The notes under the pieces are model-generated. The model saw only the letters and a program-made list of their open reading frames with translations, had not been told where the DNA came from and searched no databases. DNA of 39,327 bases from Myxococcales bacterium (GTDB taxonomy: Bacteria; Myxococcota_A; Polyangia; Fen-1088), in NCBI GenBank assembly GCA_025350815.1, contig JANXXE010000075.1, forward strand, positions 1 to 39,327, given 5' to 3'. Of the stretch, positions 35,408-39,327 are shown piece after piece (within the stretch, counting starts at the first letter, position 1; every line of letters begins with the position of its first letter). The position numbers and the translations under genes are program-made.

Positions 35408-36376
35408 ATGAGACACCGCCGAACATCGATTGGACCCACCATCCCAAGCCGGGAAATCAGCCCCGAGCCATCCTACGTGGCGCGGCGCCAGGTGATGACG
35501 GGAGCCGCCGTCTTCGCTGCCGCCGGGGCCGTGGAACTGGGCGCACGCCGGGCGTTTTCGGCGACCGTGCCCGCGCCTGACCTGGCGGCGCTGACCTACC
35601 GCAAGGGCCCTTTGGGCACCGACGAGGCACAGACGCCGCTGAAGGACGTGACCAGCTACAATAATTTCTACGAATTCGGCACCGACAAGGGCGACCCGGG
35701 CCAGACGGCACACACCCTGAAGGTGCGTCCGTGGACGGTGACGTGCGAGGGCGAAATCGGAAAGCCGCAGGTGCTGGATATCGACACGCTGCTGAAACTG
35801 TTCCCGCTGGAGGAACGCGTCTACCGCCTTCGCTGCGTCGAGGCCTGGTCGATGGTGATCCCCTGGGTCGGCTTTCCCCTGGCGAGTTTGATCAAGAAGT
35901 TGGAGCCGACGTCCAAGGCCAAGTTCCTGGCCTTCACGACGCTGCATGCGCCCGACCAGATGCCCGGACAGCGCCGGCCGGTGCTCGACTGGCCGTACGT
36001 CGAGGGCCTGCGGATGGACGAGGGGCTGCACCCGCTGACGCTGCTGGCGGTGGGCCTGTACGGCAAGAGCCTGCCGAACCAGTGCGGTGCGCCCCTGCGC
36101 CTGGTGGTGCCGTGGAAGTACGGCTACAAAAGCATCAAGTCCATCGTGAAGCTGCGCTTTGTCGAAAAGCAGCCGCCCACGTCCTGGAACTTGTCGGCGC
36201 CGAACGAGTACGGATTCTATTCCAACGTGAATCCCGACGTGGACCATCCGCGCTGGAGCCAGGCGCGCGAGCGCCGCATCGGCGAATTCATCCGACGCAA
36301 GACCCTGCCGTTCAACGGGTACGCCGATCAGGTGGCCTCGCTGTACGCAGGGATGGACCTGCGCGCGAACTACTGA
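35408..36376 (+). CDS. msrP: Periplasmic methionine sulfoxide reductase catalytic subunit (molybdopterin)
   Basis: This is 322 residues from ATG 35408, which GGGAGG precedes by four bases. An ATG at 35357 would extend it by 17 residues. A Tat-type ARRQVMTGA leader leads into a hydrophobic stretch, so it is exported folded. The molybdenum-ligating cysteine is in [46 protein letters not shown] and [16 protein letters not shown] match MsrP (YedY) closely. It repairs oxidised methionine in envelope proteins using electrons from MsrQ, encoded two bases downstream. Confidence 0.96.
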   Translation: MRHRRTSIGPTIPSREISPEPSYVARRQVMTGAAVFAAAGAVELGARRAFSATVPAPDLAALTYRKGPLGTDEAQTPLKDVTSYNNFYEFGTDKGDPGQTAHTLKVRPWTVTCEGEIGKPQVLDIDTLLKLFPLEERVYRLRCVEAWSMVIPWVGFPLASLIKKLEPTSKAKFLAFTTLHAPDQMPGQRRPVLDWPYVEGLRMDEGLHPLTLLAVGLYGKSLPNQCGAPLRLVVPWKYGYKSIKSIVKLRFVEKQPPTSWNLSAPNEYGFYSNVNPDVDHPRWSQARERRIGEFIRRKTLPFNGYADQVASLYAGMDLRANY

Positions 36377-36378
36377 CC

Positions 36379-37017
36379 GTGGCGGCAGCGGAAAAAGAAG
36401 CGGGCGGGAAATCCCGCTTGCTCAAGCGCGGGGTCGGGCTGCTGGCGATGATTCCGGCGGGCGTGATCGTGTTTCGGTTTTTTACGGACGGTCTTGGCGC
36501 CAATCCCATCGCGACAGCGCTGAACCAGCTGGGGCTGTGGACGTTGATCTTGCTGCTGGCGTCGCTGACCTGCACGCCGCTGAAGATTGTCCTCGGCTGG
36601 AAGTGGCCACTGAAGGTGCGCAAGATGTTGGGCCTGTGCGCCTTCTTCTATGTGTGCCTGCACTTCGCCGTCTACATCGGTGTCGACCAGTTCCCGCCGA
36701 CGGTCGACGAGATCTACAAGGACATCCTGAAAAGAAAGTTCATCACGGTCGGGTTCTTCGCCTTCCTGTTGCTGATTCCACTGGCCATAACGTCGTCCAG
36801 TAAAATGGTAAAACGACTGGGATTCACACGATGGAAACGTCTACACCGATTGGTCTATGTCGCGGCGGCCGCGGGTGTCGTGCACTTCATCTGGCGCGTG
36901 AAGGCGGATCTGTTCGAGCCGCTGATCTACGCGGGCGTGCTGGCGCTGTTGCTGGCGATTCGCCTCGTTGCGCACCTGCGCGACCGCCGCGCCGGCGTCG
37001 CAAAACCGGTCTCCTGA
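36379..37017 (+). CDS. msrQ: Heme-binding membrane subunit MsrQ
   Basis: This is a 212-residue integral membrane protein of the ferric-reductase-like family that passes quinone or flavin-derived electrons to MsrP. It starts at GTG two bases after the msrP stop; the frame is open upstream inside msrP but is not used. It has about six membrane segments. Likely heme-ligand histidines lie in VCLHFAVYI and RLHRLVYVAAAAGVVHFIW. The conserved ASLTCTPLK and FITVGFFAF are present. The length matches E. coli MsrQ. The Arg-rich C-terminus overlaps or abuts the next gene. Confidence 0.95.
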   Translation: MAAAEKEAGGKSRLLKRGVGLLAMIPAGVIVFRFFTDGLGANPIATALNQLGLWTLILLLASLTCTPLKIVLGWKWPLKVRKMLGLCAFFYVCLHFAVYIGVDQFPPTVDEIYKDILKRKFITVGFFAFLLLIPLAITSSSKMVKRLGFTRWKRLHRLVYVAAAAGVVHFIWRVKADLFEPLIYAGVLALLLAIRLVAHLRDRRAGVAKPVS

Positions 37018-37058
37018 CGGCACTGGGCCTCGTCGTCGCGACGGGCGCCGGGTGTAAG

Positions 37059-38765
37059 ATGGGCGCACTCCGCATGCCATCGACGAACGCCAACACCGCC
37101 GTGGCCAGCCTGGCGCAGCAGTACTGGGAGGAACGCCTGCACGCCGACCCTGTCGAGGCGACCTTCCTGGGCGACAGGCGTTTCGACGACAGGATGCCCG
37201 ACCTTGGCCCCGAAGCGCACCGGCGGGAGACTGCCCGGCTTGAGGCGCTGTCGACGCGGGTGCGGGCGCTGCCGACCGACGGGTTGTCGGACGCCGATCA
37301 GGTGACGCTGGCGGCGTTGACCGGCGAGATCGAATCGGATCTGGCACAGCGGGCGTGTCGCCTGTCCGAGTGGACGGTCGATCCGCGCGACGGCCCGCAG
37401 GTGCTGTTCCTGAATCTGGCGCACCTGCAGACGGTGACGACGCCCGCGCAGGGCTCGGCGCTGCTGGCGCGCTGGCGGCTGATTGCGCCCGATCTCGACC
37501 AGCGCATCGCGAACCTGCGCCACGGCATCAGCGCCGGCAAGGTCGCCACCCGGGGCAGCGTCGAGCGCGTGCTGCGCCAACTGGATGAGCTACTGGCCCA
37601 ACCCGTGGGCCAATGGGTGCTGCTGTCGCCCGGGTCAGGCGAACTGCCGGCCTGGCCCGAGCCAGATCGTGAACCCTTTCGGACGACACTGCGGCAGATT
37701 GTCGAAGGTCAGATCCGCCCCGCGTTCCAGCGTTACCGCGACGTCCTGCACACCCAGGTTTTGCCCCGCGCCCGCGGTGACGAATCCGTGGGGCTGTCCC
37801 ACATCCCCGACGGCGCAGCCTGCTACCAGCGTCTGATCAAGGTGCAGACGTCCCTGACCCTGGCGCCGGACGCCATTCACGCGCAGGGCCTGTCCGATGT
37901 CGCGCACATCCGCGACGAGATCAGCGCTCTTGGGTCCAAGGTCTTCGGAACGAATGACTTCGGCGAAATCGTCAAACGCCTGCGCGGCGATCGCGGGCTG
38001 TTCTTTCACACGCGGGACCAGGTTGAAGCGAAAGCCGCCGAGGCCCTGCGCCGGGCGGACGCGGCGATGCCCCGCTGGTTTGGCCGATTGCCGAAGACCC
38101 CTTGTGTGGTCAAACGGATCGAGGCCTATGAGGAGAAGGACTCGACCATCGCGTACTACCGCCAACCGGCCGTCGATGCGTCGCGACCGGGCACGTATTA
38201 CATCAATACCTACCAGCCCGAGACGCGCCCGACGTACGAGGCCGAGGCGCTGGCCTTCCACGAATCGATTCCCGGGCATCACACGCAGATTGCGATCGCG
38301 CAGGAACTGCCCGGCGTTCCCGAATTCCGAAGGCACCTGGGGGTGACGGCCTTCGTCGAGGGCTGGGCGCTGTACACCGAGCGCCTGGCCGACGAGATGG
38401 GGTTGTATTCGGGCGATCTCGACCGGATGGGGATGTTGAGCTTCGACGCCTGGCGGGCAAGCCGCCTGGTCGTGGACACCGGCCTGCACGTCAAGGGCTG
38501 GAGCCGGCAGCAAGCCATTCAGTTCATGCGCGACAACACGGCGCTGGCCGACAACAACATCGAAAACGAAGTCGACCGCTACATCGGCTGGCCGGCGCAG
38601 GCGCTGGCCTACAAGACGGGCCAGCGCGAGATCTTCAAGCTGCGCCACGAGACCGAGGCCCGCCTGGGCGCGCGCTTCGACATCCGGCGATTCCACGACG
38701 CTGTTCTGGAAAACGGCGCCGTCAGTCTGGCGGTCCTGCGCCAGTACCTCGAACGCACGTTGCAG

Positions 38766-38768
<3 letters not shown>
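37059..38768 (+). CDS. DUF885-family putative zinc metallopeptidase, possible lipoprotein
   Basis: This is 569 residues from ATG 37059. DUF885 signatures include [35 protein letters not shown], a zinc-binding [23 protein letters not shown] and [20 protein letters not shown]. The family includes secreted peptidases and lipoproteins. Directly upstream in frame, LTALGLVVATGAGC resembles a lipoprotein leader, but it contains no ATG, GTG or TTG. A CTG at 37014 would form CTGA with the msrQ stop. The ATG at 36831 lies inside msrQ. The start is therefore unsettled. The stop codon bases (38766-38768) also form the 3' end of the convergent tRNA-Arg. Confidence 0.86.
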
Positions 38769-38839
<71 letters not shown>

Positions 38840-38840
38840 G

Positions 38841-38858
38841 CGCGAGGGGCGCGAGGGG
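38841..38858. repeat. Two tandem copies of CGCGAGGGG before tRNA-Arg
   Basis: A 9-base unit occurs twice in tandem. Read on the minus strand it gives two CCCCTCGCG units between the -10-like hexamer and the mature tRNA-Arg, so it would be the discriminator and 5' leader of the precursor. Confidence 0.6.
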
Positions 38859-38864
38859 ATTGTA
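38859..38864 (-). promoter_or_regulatory. Candidate -10 element of the tRNA-Arg promoter
   Basis: TACAAT on the minus strand ends 20 bases before the tRNA 5' end. A TTGACT is present with a long 20-base spacer (38885-38890), and TTGCTA with a short 15-base spacer (38880-38885), so the -35 is unclear. Confidence 0.4.
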
Positions 38865-39024
38865 TGGCGCGCGGCTTGGTAGCAAGTCAAGGATGAGTGT
38901 CCGACAGCAGAAACGCGCCGTTACCGTAATGCAAGCGTCATTTATGTCGTGTCGCCCAGCCCCCTCGTGTTACGGTGCTCCGCGTTGGCGGGGTAACTAA
39001 CGACAGCCTGAGATAGGACAGCAC

Positions 39025-39327
39025 GTGACCGCAAGAGGGTGTTCGAGATTCACCGTGGGGGCCGCAGTCGCCCTTCTGATGATGGCAAGTTCCTGGGCGC
39101 CCCGTGGCGCAGCCGCGATGGGCGAGGGCATCGCCATCGACACGACGGCAAGCGGCAAGGTAGACAACGGCGACACCGCGGGTTTGACGTTCTCCCATAC
39201 CGTGAACTCGGGAAACGACCGCTACCTGATCGTGACAGTCGGCATGTTCGACAGCGATACCATTGCCTCCGTTACCTACGGCGGCACGGGGGTGGCGCCC
39301 CTGGGTTCGAACGCCAGCAGCGGCAAC
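39025..39327 (+). CDS. Secreted protein of unknown function, 5' part (runs off window)
   Basis: A frame open to the end of the window starts at GTG 39025, with AGGA six bases upstream. It begins with a basic leader and a hydrophobic core (VGAAVALLMMASSWA), cleaved near GAAA, so it is exported. The mature part begins with Ser/Thr/Gly/Asp-rich beta-type sequence (GLTFSHTVNSGNDRYLIVTV, ASVTYGGTGV). This pattern is common in extracellular adhesin-like or surface-anchored proteins, but only 101 codons are visible. The 185-base gap before it shows no clear promoter. Confidence 0.7.
   Translation, partial: MTARGCSRFTVGAAVALLMMASSWAPRGAAAMGEGIAIDTTASGKVDNGDTAGLTFSHTVNSGNDRYLIVTVGMFDSDTIASVTYGGTGVAPLGSNASSGN

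Noticed and set aside
35027-36247. 406-codon minus-strand reading frame
   Set aside because: It is antisense to msrP and runs into the DUF402 gene in another frame.
37635-38696. 353-codon minus-strand reading frame
   Set aside because: It is antisense to the DUF885 gene, which has HESIPGHH and EGWALY motifs.

Overview
The window is a dense, high-GC, bacterial chromosomal segment. Most genes are housekeeping or envelope genes, and it contains no mobile element, CRISPR array or rRNA. Several features point to a delta-type proteobacterium, most likely Myxococcota: many long secreted lipoproteins of unknown function, CxxDxDC cysteine modules, an OmpA protein with thrombospondin type-3 repeats, an IF-3 with a Pro/Ala-rich tail and an ATC start (as in Myxococcus Dsg), and TamA/TamB plus MsrPQ. 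This taxonomic call is inference; no rRNA is present to confirm it.

Layout. 1-439 is the 3' end of ppdK. 450-5077 is a translationally coupled pair of lipoproteins, a YncE-like propeller followed by a 1050-residue cysteine-containing protein. An unusually AT-rich promoter region then leads to a SPOR-domain membrane protein. 5982-13519, on the minus strand, is a tamB-tamA operon whose TamA-like protein has about seven POTRA-like repeats. polA follows (13603-16344); its proofreading site looks destroyed. Next come a TPR/minimal-metalloprotease fusion lipoprotein with a coupled TPR membrane protein, then on the minus strand a DUF3500 protein coupled to an unknown lipoprotein, then a ComF-type phosphoribosyltransferase and an OmpA/TSP3 protein.

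From 23959 a translation block reads rightward: tRNA-Val, thrS, infC, rpmI, rplT, pheS, pheT, ihfA, a MerR-type regulator and tRNA-Pro. It is followed by surE, pcm, an NlpD-like LysM/M23 lipoprotein and apt. A minus-strand DUF402-dtd pair converges on apt. The end of the window holds msrP-msrQ (periplasmic methionine sulfoxide repair), a DUF885 peptidase, a convergent tRNA-Arg and the start of a secreted protein.

I found no wholly new multi-gene defence or metabolic system. The most interesting signals concern translation initiation: an ATC start for infC, two promoters placed so close to rpmI and ihfA that their mRNAs should be nearly leaderless, and many NTGA stop/start overlaps that use ATG, GTG, TTG and perhaps CTG. 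The envelope proteins are the other source of novelty: the seven-POTRA TamA, the TPR-metalloprotease fusion, an NlpD with intact metal ligands, and a lipoprotein that may be a degenerate aspartic protease.
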